Assembly: GCA_024402505.1 (NCBI GenBank)
Contig: JAKSTP010000013.1
Coordinates: 1 to 62,278 of the forward strand
Source: Treponema sp.
GTDB taxonomy: Bacteria; Spirochaetota; Spirochaetia; Treponematales; Treponemataceae
Length of the DNA stretch: 62,278 nucleotides
Direction of reading: 5' to 3'
Part shown: positions 49,392 through 59,444 of the stretch, one piece after another
Layout: each line of letters begins with the position of its first letter
Numbering within the stretch: position 1 is the first letter of the stretch
Made by a program: the position numbers and the translations under genes
The notes under the pieces: generated by a model
Database searches by the model: none
Seen by the model: only the letters and a program-made list of their open reading frames with translations
Told to the model about the DNA's origin: nothing

Positions 49392-52300
49392 TGAATAGAA
49401 GAAGCTTTTTTAAACATGCAGTTTGTATTCTCTTTTTGATTTTCGCCATGGGCGAGGTGTGGGGAACTGATTATACCTCAGTCGGAGATGGAAACTGGAA
49501 TAGACCTGTTCAGTTATTAGATAATAGTCCAACTTGGGATTATAACTTTTGGGCTAGTGGCCAATATCCAAAATCTGATACTGATGATAATGTAGCTGTA
49601 AACCATAATGTTAAAATTCCAGATAGTTGTACAGATGCAAAAGCAAATACTATCAATGTAAATGCAGGCTCATTGAGTTGTGTAGGAAGCGGAAAACTTA
49701 CTGCAAATACTATCAATGTAAATGGTAGTGGTTCCTTGGTTTATACATCAGGAATGACGGTGAATTCTATCAACGTAAACTCCGGCGGAAAAATTGTTTT
49801 GAATAGTTGGCCAACACCGGCTCCAACATTTGAAAGTGGTTGTATTATTGAAATAGGTCCAGACTTTCCAGATGCAGATCTTGGTAATTTAAATTCTGCA
49901 CTGCGGGCTGTAAAAACTGCCGGCGGTACTATTGCAGAACTTATTGTGTCACGGCCTACGCCTGGTACAGTGAATCTTGATGTAAATTACAGCATTACAA
50001 AAGTTACCGTAAATTCTTCCGGAGTTACTCTTGGAAACCAGGATGGCATTACTTCCATTGAAGTTACTGGTAACGGTAGCTTAACGGTATCTCAGGCATT
50101 AAGAAAACCTGTTGTTGTAAACACTGACGGAACACTGGAACTTTCAAGCGGAATAAACGGTGAGCCTGTTATCAACATGAATGGGGGAAATCTGATCCTT
50201 TCAGGTGGAAGTTCTGTTACAGTTAATTACACAAACCTTGCAAACTTGTCACTGGGCACTTCAAATCCTATTTCCGTTACCGTTGATGGTCCCACTGTTA
50301 CGTTACCGGCCAGTCTTACAACCAGCATTCCTTCAAATGTAATTATTTATGATAACTCCGGCACTATTACAAACTATGCTGCTGTTCCTCCTGCAAACCA
50401 GGGCCTTCCAGATCTTGTAGTAGACGGCTCAAATTCACCTTACACAATTTCTACTGATACCGCTTATAAAACTATAACCGTAAAAAACGGCGGAGACCTT
50501 ACCATTGATGCAGGGACTTCTGTTACTGCAAAAACTTTAACAATCGAAGAGGGGGGTAGTGTTACTGTTAATGGTAATTTTACTGCCAACGTACAGGAAA
50601 GCGGTTCTTACGTTGGAAAAGCCTCTGTTTCTGGAACGCTATTTGTTGAATCTACAGGGGTTTTTGATTCAAACTATGCAGTAAACGAAATTTCTGGTGA
50701 AATTACAGCAAATGGATTTTTTAAGTCTGGAAATTTTCATAATAAAGGTAAATTTTATTTAAATGACACAACAGATCACAGTACAAATGCCAACTGCTGT
50801 AAAGTTGTGAATGACGGAGAAATTGTTTTTGGTGATAATGCCAGATTTCTTGTTTATAAACTTTCTGACGGTGATTTTGACGGAACTTTTACCAACAACA
50901 AAACAGTAACTTTTGGAAATAGTGTTTACTCAGAAATCAGTGTCAGATTTGAAAATGCAGCCAACGGTTCTGTTGAAATTGGAAACAATACCAAATTATT
51001 ATTCACCGAAAATAATACGTCCGTCGACAATGCATCCTTTATCAATGCCGGTAACCTTACAGTAAAAAATGGTGCAACGATTGGAGTTACCGTACAAGAT
51101 CCTCCAATTTCAGCTACCTTTACAAACAGCGGTTATCTTATCCGTGAAGAAAGCAAAATATTTAATTATTCAAGTGATGCAAATACTTTATGGATAGAAA
51201 ACAGATTTAATGGCGCAAAAGATTACGAGCTTTCAACAGATGCTGCTCTTGTTTTGAATGTGGCCGGAAACCTTAATCTTCTGGTAGATTCAGATACATC
51301 TATAAAAAGTCTGAATCTTTATTCCAGAAATCATGGGGTTTCAGGAAAAGGTGATGGCAAAGACCATACAATTACTTCTGATTTTACCGTTACTGTAAAA
51401 AACAAAGGATCCTCAACAGGCACACTGAGCCTTGTTGAAACAATCAGTGTAAGCCGTACTTCCAGCACCCTTGGTGTAAAAGGCACTCTAAATCTTTCAA
51501 GCAAAGTAAATTGTTCCGGTCAAATTGCAATAAGTTCTGGAACAGAACTGGATATCAATGCAGATGTATCTTCGGCAGGACTTACTCAGAATGTTCTTTC
51601 GTCTAATACAAGCATTAAAATTGGACCTAATTGCACCTTTACTACCTCTGATGATTTTACTTTCCCAAAATATTATCCTGACGACTCATCAAAGCACAGC
51701 AGCTTTTCTTCACAAGGAACAGTTGTTGTAAAAAACGGGAAATTATTCCAGATTGATACCACTGGAACTGACGGGGCTGGTAACATTACCTTTGAAAACG
51801 GTGGCACTCTCACAGCAAAAAGCTTTACAAGTTCCGGCACTCTTACTGTAAAAACTACCGCTGCTGCAGCTTTTACATTGAATTCAGCTGTAACTTTTAA
51901 AGATGTGTTTTTTGAAGGAAGCAGTGAAAAAAAACTTACTGTTACTGCCACAAAGGATATAACACTTGCCGCTGGTGGTGGAGAAAACTCTTCTGCTGAT
52001 CATGTTATTTTTTCAAGTTCTACTTATCCTGCTGTTTATCAAAATGATGGAACTACACCTGCAGAAATTCTTGCACAGAACTCCAGCGCACCAAACGATA
52101 TTTTCCCAGCTGGCTGGGTTGACGGATCTCACTATTTTATCTGGAAAGGTGCTACAGACAGCTCCTGGACAACTGCCACTAACTGGTTTGGAAAAAACAG
52201 CCCTTACGGAACAGATATTAAAGGAATTCGAATTGATACTTTGCCAGGTAAATATTCTCCGGAAATTACAGAAGACGTAACTTGCGAATCCTTTACTGTA

Positions 52301-55300
52301 CTTTCTGGAAAAACTGCTTCCGTTACTGCTGCAAAAAAACTTCAGTTCAATTCTCTTTTGGGTGAAGGTACACTTAATCTTGGACCAGGAACCCTTAAAA
52401 ACGGAAATAGTGATGGAACTGTTCTTGATATTGCAGATACCACTTTGTCTTTGGGAACTTCAACTTTACCATCAACACTTATAGGAAAAATTAAAATCCA
52501 GAAACTTGCTGCTTCAAATGGCAGTGTAAATATTGGAACAAATACAGAAACTTCTGAAGTTACTTTTGTACCGTCCATTTCTGTTACAGACATTACAGTG
52601 AATACCGATTCTATTCTTACTTTAACAGCTGATTCAACATTAAGCAAAATAGAAAATAAGGGTACTGTAAATGGAGACGGGGCACTTACAGTCAACGGTG
52701 ATTTTACTGATACTGGTACCTGGAATGAAACCGGAAATATAACTTTTGCAGGCACCTCCCTTATTTCTACCAGCAGTGCATCAGCTTATCCTTTTGTAAC
52801 TGTAACCGGAACTGCCACTTTCAAAACCGATTTTACCATTGGTGGAAACGGACTTTCCATTAACGGAGGCACAGTAAGCGTTGATTCTGGAAAAAATTTA
52901 ACTGTAAATAATAATGTTATAAACGGAAATGACACAGGTGTAATTCCTGGAACACTAAGTGGAAGCGGTACAATTAAGATTAACGGTAATTTTACTGATA
53001 AAGGCACCACTACAATAAGTAAAATTGTTTTCTTTGGAAATAAAAACCACACTTTTACGAATAAGGCCGAAAATCAGTATGAAACGATAGAACTGGATTC
53101 TTCCATAACGGATTCAAAAATCTTTACTGTTGTAAACAATGCCCTTATTACTGACTTTACTGACAGCACCTTCTCTGCAATTGTTCAATTCAGCGGAACT
53201 GCAACTTTGGGAAGTTTAACTACCAGAGCCACCACTACGGGAAAATACACCTTTACTAAAGACGCAAAGATTATGGCGGACACGGATTTCTATCCTGAAG
53301 CTGTTTTTGCTGGAAATTTAATCTTTTCTGATAATTCAAGTCCTGCCGTTTCTAAAAAAGCAGATTTTTATAAATCTGTTGAACTTACAAAACCTTCTGC
53401 ATCACTTAAAGGATCTGAAATCACCTTTAGAGACAATTTTTCTGCAAACGAACTTACTGCAGATCTTTCAAAACTTATTTTGAATACAAAACCTGAACTT
53501 CCAATCACCTTTAATGTTTCAAAACTCAGTCTTACAGGAAGCGGTATTACCATTTCTCACGTTAATACAACCGGCACTTGTATTCTTACAGGTGAACTTG
53601 ATTCTGCAACAAACCTTACCATTGAAAAAGATTTCCACGTAACAGGTGATGTAAAAATTACCGGTGGCGGAAAACTTGTTTCAGTTGCATCGGGCAAAAA
53701 ACTTTTCTGTGGAAAAAATTTCCGAATTCAGGGAACTTCAGATAATAAACTTACAGTTTCCGGAGACGTTGCCATTACATCAAATGAAAAATGGTCTTCC
53801 TGTTTTGCCGAAGCTGTATTCTGTACAATAAAAGATTCCACTGTTTATTTCTGGAACGGCACAGATTATTCATCAGCTGAAAGTTCCGGATTAAAAGCTC
53901 AGATTCCTTGTGAATCATGTACAGACGGAAATAATACCTTCAACTGGATTTTTGCAGACAAAATAATTGAATCTGCCAGAACCATTGATGATCACCAAAT
54001 TGAACTTTTACTTTCTGACTCTATTGATAACGTTGCTTCTTCTGTAACTAACAGCGGACTTACAACCTACACAGCTCTTGCCTGTCTTAAAGGAGAAGGA
54101 AATAATCCTGACGGAACACTTCGCAACGGAAATTGGAAAAATTATTCTTCTCAGTCAATTATATATTCAATCGAAAGTGTTGCCCCGGGAACTGGTGCAG
54201 ACAGCGGTAAAACAATTGTAATCATCTCACTTCCTGCAGATACTACCTGGAATACTGATGCTGCTACAACTTCTGCCGGAAATGCATCTTCCACCGACTC
54301 AAATGGAGTTCATCAAACCAATATTCCTGACATCATTATTGAAAGAGGAACTGGGGGAATTTCAGAAAAGTACACTGTTACAAACAAGTGGGGAAAACGA
54401 TTCGGCGGTACTGCTTTCACTTCAACATCCGATGGTGCATCCCCGGTTCTTATTGCAGTTTATACTGGTCAAGAAAATCATACACCTGGAAGTACGGACG
54501 GATGGGATGCCCACAACTTCATAGAATTTGTTTATTCAGAAGAAGTGCAGGGTGTAACGGCAGGTGATGCTCCATATACAACAGGAGCTGCAGCAGGAGA
54601 TCCAAAAATCACTGTAGACGGCATTGCCTCTTTTGAAAATGGAAAACTTGATACCAGAAATTTCTCTGATAATCTTGAAAATGAAAATCTGAATCAGTTT
54701 TATGCTGTAGGAACATATTCATTCCGATGGGCCATTGCTTCAAAAGCTTCAGGTGGTATTTGGAATGGTTACATTGAAAGTATTACTCAGTTCTCAGGCT
54801 CTGTTACAATTCCTGCCACTTGTGTAATTAAGGACCGTTCTTCTGCCAAAAATCCATGTATTATCAAAACTGGCGGACTTACAGTATCCAATGTAAAAGC
54901 TGGAGATCCTACCGTTTCAAATTGGGATGTAATTGGTCCAGACTTCGTTCCTATTCGAAAAAACGGTGAATGGAATGCCCCAATTAATAGCGATACCAAT
55001 TTTGAAATAGTAGGTACAAGTTCTTCTGGAAATGCAGCATTGGAAAAACTGGAATTCCATATGTTTGACAATGCACAGTCTTTCAGCGGAAGTGACAGTG
55101 TAAACTGGGTAACACGCAATGGATGGATTAATGCTTCGGATTATACTCTTTTAAGCAGATATGCAGTTACCGGAACCTTTGCAGCAGATATTTTTGGTGG
55201 TGCTCGTCCATTTGAAGGAACATCTGCCGGACGTACAGGAAGTTCCGTTTCAGACCGTACAGCAGGTGGTATTCGAAAGCACACTTTGGACTCAGCTTAT

Positions 55301-57016
55301 ACAAAGGGTGCCTTTGAGTATCAGACTGTGGATGCTGAAAAAAATGTAAGTGCAGTTCACGCTTTTGACAATCTTTTAGGTGACATTTCTTATGGATTTT
55401 CAGCCATTGTATTTGCAAACCCTGATACAGAAATTACACGACAGGTTAGTGATCCTGATACTTTATACTTTGGATTAAAGCTTCCTACCTCCACAACTGA
55501 ACTTCGTACAACTTACATTATTTCTTATAATCCTTCTATTGGGGTTATTACTGACCTTGCTGGAAACCGTTTTGCAGGAACTCTTGACGGAAGTGGAAAA
55601 CGAACCGTTCGTTCCATCGACATGACTCCACCAAAAATGGTAATGACTGTATCTCCAATTGGAACAAAACGCCTTTACGTAATGTTTGCAAAGGAACTGC
55701 AGCTTGGAAAACTGAACCTTTCCGACATTGCAGGTCAGATTCCTACATCAGTCAATGCCCTGGCCGATATTCCAAAATCTTTAGGCTTGATTTCTCTTCC
55801 TACCGGTTATACTCCGGCCACAAGGTATCTGTCTAAAACTTCAGGTGAAATTGATATTGATGCTTCGGTTCCGGCAAAACTTCTGTTTATCAATCAAAAC
55901 TATACCGGACTGGAATTTGCCCTTACAAAGGAAACAACACTGGAAAATATAAGCAATCTTTATCTTGTTGTAAAAAATGATTCTGCCATTGAAAATGCCA
56001 AAGATCCTATTACGGGAATAATTGGAAACATTTCTTATATTCAGGATGATATTGGAAACTTCCTGCCAGTAAATTCGGCCCATGCATTCAGCGATTTTGC
56101 CGTAAATGCTGTAATGCCTCTTTATGCCTACAGTACAAGTGATGCCATAGACGGTGAAATTGTAACAATGAATCTTTACGGGGATGAACAGTACGCCGTA
56201 AGGGATTTCAGCCGTGATCAGCAGAACTTTGGTACCATGATTCCTGGTGACGATTATACCTTCATTGTAAAAACCTGCGATGAAATTACAGATGAAAATC
56301 AGTTTGTAATGATTGCAAGTAGGAGTCCTTCAGCAGGATCTGTTTCAAAAATTTATAACGAAACTTCAAGAACAGACCGCCGCATTTGGCTTCCAGATGC
56401 ATTCTCTGCAATTTCTTCAGTAGCAAACACAAATGTAATTGAAAGTGCTGCACCTTCAGCAGTAGCCCAGGGATTTAAGTTCGATTATTCAGTAAACGGA
56501 GCAAATCCTGTGGATTGGGGAAGTGGAGATGAAATTACTTTCCTTTATGAAATCAAAAAAGACAGTTTTGGAAACGATATTGAAATCTGCCATAATCCTG
56601 TGCTTTCTGTAACAGGTACTGTTGATACCGATGCAAAGAGTCCTCTTTTTGCACTTACCTTGGATAATCCCGCAGACCTTCTTTCTATTGATTTATGGTC
56701 TTTCAAATTGAAAACCCCTGTAAGTCAGCGAGGGGGAGTAACCATTTTGAACAACGTAATCAATGCTGTTTATGGCGAAAAAACACTGGTAAAACTAGAT
56801 GTTCCAAAATCAGGTGCCAGTGTAACAGTTGCAGTTATGACTCTGGACGGAAATATTATAAAATACCTTGTTTCAGACTTCCTTCCAGGAGGCTCACATT
56901 ATTACGAATGGGATGGAACAAACTTGAACGGTTCACCAGTTGCCCGAGGAATGTATTTTATCCGCGTATTTGGTGACGGTTTTGATGAAACTCGAAAGGT
57001 TATGGTGGTAAAGTAA
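49391..57016 (+). CDS. Giant Ser/Thr/Asn-rich surface protein with C-terminal FlgD-like Ig domain
   Basis: 2541 residues. A signal peptide (MNRRSFFKHAVCILFLIFAMGEVWG, about 25 residues) is followed by a long beta-rich region of short irregular repeats (TINVNAGS, SINVNSGGKI, GDLTIDAGTS, TVNGDFTDTGTW, KINGNFTDKGT), typical of beta-solenoid adhesins. From about residue 1530 there are larger Ig-like segments (RTIDDHQIELLLSDSIDN, NFIEFVYSEEVQGV, RLYVMFAKELQLGKL). The last ~75 residues (KSGASVTVAVMTLDGN, GGSHYYEWDGTNLNG, ARGMYFIRVFG, RKVMVVK) resemble the FlgD Ig-like fold used as C-terminal domain of many secreted proteins. A TTG at 49388 is rejected as start. Probably a cell-surface adhesin or fibre; its final TAA overlaps the dus ATG. 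Confidence 0.8.
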   Translation: MNRRSFFKHAVCILFLIFAMGEVWGTDYTSVGDGNWNRPVQLLDNSPTWDYNFWASGQYPKSDTDDNVAVNHNVKIPDSCTDAKANTINVNAGSLSCVGSGKLTANTINVNGSGSLVYTSGMTVNSINVNSGGKIVLNSWPTPAPTFESGCIIEIGPDFPDADLGNLNSALRAVKTAGGTIAELIVSRPTPGTVNLDVNYSITKVTVNSSGVTLGNQDGITSIEVTGNGSLTVSQALRKPVVVNTDGTLELSSGINGEPVINMNGGNLILSGGSSVTVNYTNLANLSLGTSNPISVTVDGPTVTLPASLTTSIPSNVIIYDNSGTITNYAAVPPANQGLPDLVVDGSNSPYTISTDTAYKTITVKNGGDLTIDAGTSVTAKTLTIEEGGSVTVNGNFTANVQESGSYVGKASVSGTLFVESTGVFDSNYAVNEISGEITANGFFKSGNFHNKGKFYLNDTTDHSTNANCCKVVNDGEIVFGDNARFLVYKLSDGDFDGTFTNNKTVTFGNSVYSEISVRFENAANGSVEIGNNTKLLFTENNTSVDNASFINAGNLTVKNGATIGVTVQDPPISATFTNSGYLIREESKIFNYSSDANTLWIENRFNGAKDYELSTDAALVLNVAGNLNLLVDSDTSIKSLNLYSRNHGVSGKGDGKDHTITSDFTVTVKNKGSSTGTLSLVETISVSRTSSTLGVKGTLNLSSKVNCSGQIAISSGTELDINADVSSAGLTQNVLSSNTSIKIGPNCTFTTSDDFTFPKYYPDDSSKHSSFSSQGTVVVKNGKLFQIDTTGTDGAGNITFENGGTLTAKSFTSSGTLTVKTTAAAAFTLNSAVTFKDVFFEGSSEKKLTVTATKDITLAAGGGENSSADHVIFSSSTYPAVYQNDGTTPAEILAQNSSAPNDIFPAGWVDGSHYFIWKGATDSSWTTATNWFGKNSPYGTDIKGIRIDTLPGKYSPEITEDVTCESFTVLSGKTASVTAAKKLQFNSLLGEGTLNLGPGTLKNGNSDGTVLDIADTTLSLGTSTLPSTLIGKIKIQKLAASNGSVNIGTNTETSEVTFVPSISVTDITVNTDSILTLTADSTLSKIENKGTVNGDGALTVNGDFTDTGTWNETGNITFAGTSLISTSSASAYPFVTVTGTATFKTDFTIGGNGLSINGGTVSVDSGKNLTVNNNVINGNDTGVIPGTLSGSGTIKINGNFTDKGTTTISKIVFFGNKNHTFTNKAENQYETIELDSSITDSKIFTVVNNALITDFTDSTFSAIVQFSGTATLGSLTTRATTTGKYTFTKDAKIMADTDFYPEAVFAGNLIFSDNSSPAVSKKADFYKSVELTKPSASLKGSEITFRDNFSANELTADLSKLILNTKPELPITFNVSKLSLTGSGITISHVNTTGTCILTGELDSATNLTIEKDFHVTGDVKITGGGKLVSVASGKKLFCGKNFRIQGTSDNKLTVSGDVAITSNEKWSSCFAEAVFCTIKDSTVYFWNGTDYSSAESSGLKAQIPCESCTDGNNTFNWIFADKIIESARTIDDHQIELLLSDSIDNVASSVTNSGLTTYTALACLKGEGNNPDGTLRNGNWKNYSSQSIIYSIESVAPGTGADSGKTIVIISLPADTTWNTDAATTSAGNASSTDSNGVHQTNIPDIIIERGTGGISEKYTVTNKWGKRFGGTAFTSTSDGASPVLIAVYTGQENHTPGSTDGWDAHNFIEFVYSEEVQGVTAGDAPYTTGAAAGDPKITVDGIASFENGKLDTRNFSDNLENENLNQFYAVGTYSFRWAIASKASGGIWNGYIESITQFSGSVTIPATCVIKDRSSAKNPCIIKTGGLTVSNVKAGDPTVSNWDVIGPDFVPIRKNGEWNAPINSDTNFEIVGTSSSGNAALEKLEFHMFDNAQSFSGSDSVNWVTRNGWINASDYTLLSRYAVTGTFAADIFGGARPFEGTSAGRTGSSVSDRTAGGIRKHTLDSAYTKGAFEYQTVDAEKNVSAVHAFDNLLGDISYGFSAIVFANPDTEITRQVSDPDTLYFGLKLPTSTTELRTTYIISYNPSIGVITDLAGNRFAGTLDGSGKRTVRSIDMTPPKMVMTVSPIGTKRLYVMFAKELQLGKLNLSDIAGQIPTSVNALADIPKSLGLISLPTGYTPATRYLSKTSGEIDIDASVPAKLLFINQNYTGLEFALTKETTLENISNLYLVVKNDSAIENAKDPITGIIGNISYIQDDIGNFLPVNSAHAFSDFAVNAVMPLYAYSTSDAIDGEIVTMNLYGDEQYAVRDFSRDQQNFGTMIPGDDYTFIVKTCDEITDENQFVMIASRSPSAGSVSKIYNETSRTDRRIWLPDAFSAISSVANTNVIESAAPSAVAQGFKFDYSVNGANPVDWGSGDEITFLYEIKKDSFGNDIEICHNPVLSVTGTVDTDAKSPLFALTLDNPADLLSIDLWSFKLKTPVSQRGGVTILNNVINAVYGEKTLVKLDVPKSGASVTVAVMTLDGNIIKYLVSDFLPGGSHYYEWDGTNLNGSPVARGMYFIRVFGDGFDETRKVMVVK
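49643..49785 (+). repeat. 60-bp imperfect tandem repeat near the start of the giant gene
   Basis: GCAAATACTATCAATGTAAATG begins at 49643 and again at 49703, 60 bp apart, and a diverged copy (TCTATCAACGTAAAC) at about 49766. It codes the repeated [AN]xINVNxGS motif. Confidence 0.75.
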
Positions 57017-57993
57017 TGAAGCTCATTGCAGGTCCAATGGCAACTGTAAGTCACACAGGATTTCGCATTCTGGTAGAACAGTTTGGCTTTGTTGATGAAT
57101 ATTACACCGAGATGATAAACGCCGGAACTCTTTTGACCGGCGGCACCTTTGAAAAATTTTATATTGATCCAAATCCTGTTCCAGAAAAAGTAGTGTGGCA
57201 GCTAACGGGAAAAGACAGTGAAAATATGGTTAAGGCTGCAAAAGTTCTTTGTGAGCTTCCAGGCCTTGGTCTTGATGTAAATATGGGCTGTTCTGCTCCA
57301 GATATTTACCGTTATGGTGCAGGCATTTCCTGGATGATTAAACCTCGTGAAGAAACAAAAACTATGATTCAGGGGCTTAAAAAAGTTGTTGATGAAACCC
57401 TCTGTGAAGGCCAGAAAAAACGTTTCTCCGTAAAACTCCGCCTTGGTGATGACGATTTTACAGATGAAGGCTTCTTTTCTTTCTGCGATATGCTGGTTTT
57501 GGAAGGTGTAGAGCTTCTAACTCTTCATCCACGTACAAAAAAGGAAAAACTTGCCAGACCGGCCCGCTATCATTATGCCGAAGACCTGAAAAAACGCTAT
57601 GGAAATGATGTTCAGGTTTATGTAAACGGGAATATAAAAGATGAAAATTCCTTCCGCCATGTTCAGGCTGTCTGCCCAAGCGTAGACGGTGTTATGATAA
57701 GCCGGGCTTCTGTAGAAAAACCATGGATTTTCCGTCAGCTTTCAAATGCTGATCCTCTTACCATAAATATGGAAGAAACTGCCCTAAAATATGTGGATCT
57801 TGTGGAACAGTATCAGCCCCCTGAGTTCTGGAAAACCCGTCTTCAGCGCTTCTTTTCCTATTACGCCATGAATTTTAAGTTTTCCCATTATGCCCAGACC
57901 ATGTTCCTGAATGCCGCCGACAACAATGATCTTAGAAAAAAAATCGGGGACTTCTTTGAGAAGTGCCCCGACGAAAGATTCAAATCAATTTAA
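57016..57993 (+). CDS. tRNA-dihydrouridine synthase (Dus family)
   Basis: 325 residues. FMN-dependent TIM barrel: AGPMATVSHTGFR at the N-terminus, catalytic Cys C92 in NMGCSAP (family NxGC), FSVKLRLGDDD, LTLHPRTKKEK and VNGNIKDENSF, VDGVMISRASVEKPWIF. It reduces uridines in tRNA D-loops; which position is unclear. Its ATG overlaps the stop of the giant surface gene (TAATG), so it has no ribosome site of its own, an odd partnership. The 3' end contains the terminator of the opposing uracil permease gene. Confidence 0.9.
   Translation: MKLIAGPMATVSHTGFRILVEQFGFVDEYYTEMINAGTLLTGGTFEKFYIDPNPVPEKVVWQLTGKDSENMVKAAKVLCELPGLGLDVNMGCSAPDIYRYGAGISWMIKPREETKTMIQGLKKVVDETLCEGQKKRFSVKLRLGDDDFTDEGFFSFCDMLVLEGVELLTLHPRTKKEKLARPARYHYAEDLKKRYGNDVQVYVNGNIKDENSFRHVQAVCPSVDGVMISRASVEKPWIFRQLSNADPLTINMEETALKYVDLVEQYQPPEFWKTRLQRFFSYYAMNFKFSHYAQTMFLNAADNNDLRKKIGDFFEKCPDERFKSI
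57936..57971 (-). terminator. Terminator of uraA, inside the dus coding region
   Basis: Read on the minus strand: TCGGGGCACTTCT / AGAAGTCCCCGA (12 pairs plus a 1-nt bulge), 3-nt loop, then eight T (forward A run 57936-57943). Stem at 57944-57971, which codes DFFEKCPDER of the opposing gene. On the plus strand no T run follows. Confidence 0.85.
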
Positions 57994-58001
57994 TCTATTG
58001 A

Positions 58002-59321
58002 TTAGTTGTCTTTTTTTGCTGGAATAACCAGATTCAAAATAATACCTACCAGTGTGGCAAGTGCAACTCCACCAAGAGCGAAGTTGAAGTTTGAACCTAC
58101 AGAGAACTGGAGAGAAGCTCCACCAATTCCAAGTACCAGAATTACAGAAGAAATTGTAAGGTTTCGTTTGTCCTGGTAGTTTACACCGGCGTCTACGATT
58201 GTGCGAAGACCAGAAGAAGCAATAAGTCCGTAAAGAAGAGTACAGATACCGCCAAGTACTGGTGTTGGAATTGTAGAAATCAATGCACCGAATTTACCGC
58301 AGAATGAAAGAAGAATTGCGATAACAGCGGCTCCACCAATTACCCAAACAGAGTAAACTTTTGTAATGGCCATAACACCTACGTTTTCACCGTAAGTTGT
58401 GTTTGGAGGTCCACCCCAAACTGCGGCCCAGGCTGTTGCAACACCGTCACCAAGAATTGTGCGGTGAAGTCCTGGATCTTTATAGAAGTCTTTTCCTACA
58501 ACTTTTGATGTTGTAAGTGTATCACCAAGGTGTTCACAAACTGTAGAAATTGAAACAATTACGAAAGTAAGGATGGCAACCAGGTTGAATTTTGGAGCAA
58601 TCCATTTGAATCCTGTAGCTGCAAGTGAATCATCAGCGTGAAGGAATGGAACACAGAACCAAGGTGCATCTTTTACAGTCTGGAAGTTGATCATGTGCCA
58701 TGGAGAGTTAGGCATAATCAATCCCATAATAAGACAGAAGATGTATCCGCCAATCAAACCAATAAGGATTGAAAGTGTATTGAAGAATCCTTTGAAGAAG
58801 ATAGTTGCAACAATGGCGATGGCAAGTGTAACTACGGCAACACAGGCTGCGATGAGAGAGTAGGCACCTGAAACAGGATCGTTGAAGAATTCTCCGATAG
58901 CTGTAGGAGCAAGTCCCAGACCAATAACGATGATTACAGAACCGATTACAACTGGTGGAAGAGCTTTATCCAGCCATTTTGTTCCCGCAACTTTGATAAT
59001 CATTGCTACGATGGCATAAAAAATACCGGCGAAAATTGCACCACCCATGGCGTACGGTGCTCCGTATTTCATGCCAATGGCAGTCAAAGCCGGTATAAAA
59101 GCAAAAGATGATCCCAGGAAAGCAGGAACTTTTGCACCTGTAATAAGAATGTAAAGCAATGTACCGGTACCGGCGGTAAACAATGCAGTTGATGTGCTGA
59201 GTCCTGTCAAAAGTGGAACAAGAACAGTAGCACCGAACATGGCAAATACGTGCTGGAACGAAAGTGGAATCCATTTCGAAAGCGGTGGTTTGTCATGTGG
59301 ACCATAAAACTGATCTGACAT
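58002..59321 (-). CDS. uraA: Uracil permease (NCS2 family)
   Basis: 439 residues from the ATG at 59321 with AAAGGAG upstream; an ATG at 59378 in the promoter is rejected. Nucleobase:cation symporter-2 fold with about 12-14 TM segments: PLSFQHVFAMFGATVLVPLLTG, FLGSSFAFIPALTAIG, AVVIGLG-like VVIGSVIIVIGLGLAPTAIG, TFVIVSISTVCEHLGDTLTTSKVVGKDFY (the CEHLGD acid is the transport glutamate) and GGPPNTTYGENVG. Uracil import is the common activity; xanthine specificity is less likely given GGPPNTTYGEN. Promoter at 59350. Confidence 0.92.
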   Translation of the reverse strand: MSDQFYGPHDKPPLSKWIPLSFQHVFAMFGATVLVPLLTGLSTSTALFTAGTGTLLYILITGAKVPAFLGSSFAFIPALTAIGMKYGAPYAMGGAIFAGIFYAIVAMIIKVAGTKWLDKALPPVVIGSVIIVIGLGLAPTAIGEFFNDPVSGAYSLIAACVAVVTLAIAIVATIFFKGFFNTLSILIGLIGGYIFCLIMGLIMPNSPWHMINFQTVKDAPWFCVPFLHADDSLAATGFKWIAPKFNLVAILTFVIVSISTVCEHLGDTLTTSKVVGKDFYKDPGLHRTILGDGVATAWAAVWGGPPNTTYGENVGVMAITKVYSVWVIGGAAVIAILLSFCGKFGALISTIPTPVLGGICTLLYGLIASSGLRTIVDAGVNYQDKRNLTISSVILVLGIGGASLQFSVGSNFNFALGGVALATLVGIILNLVIPAKKDN

Positions 59322-59349
59322 TTTAAACTCCTTTAAGTTAGTTTCTATA

Positions 59350-59378
59350 ATTATAAAATCGACATAGGGAAAATTCAA
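59350..59378 (-). promoter_or_regulatory. Promoter of uraA
   Basis: Minus strand: -35 TTGAAT (59373-59378), 17-bp spacer, -10 TATAAT (59350-59355). The leader of about 20 nt carries AAAGGAG. Confidence 0.75.
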
Positions 59379-59444
59379 GAAAACAGTGCAAAAAAATCCT
59401 AAAATCTTTCCGAGATTTTCCGATAGTTTATGAAGAGGACTATT

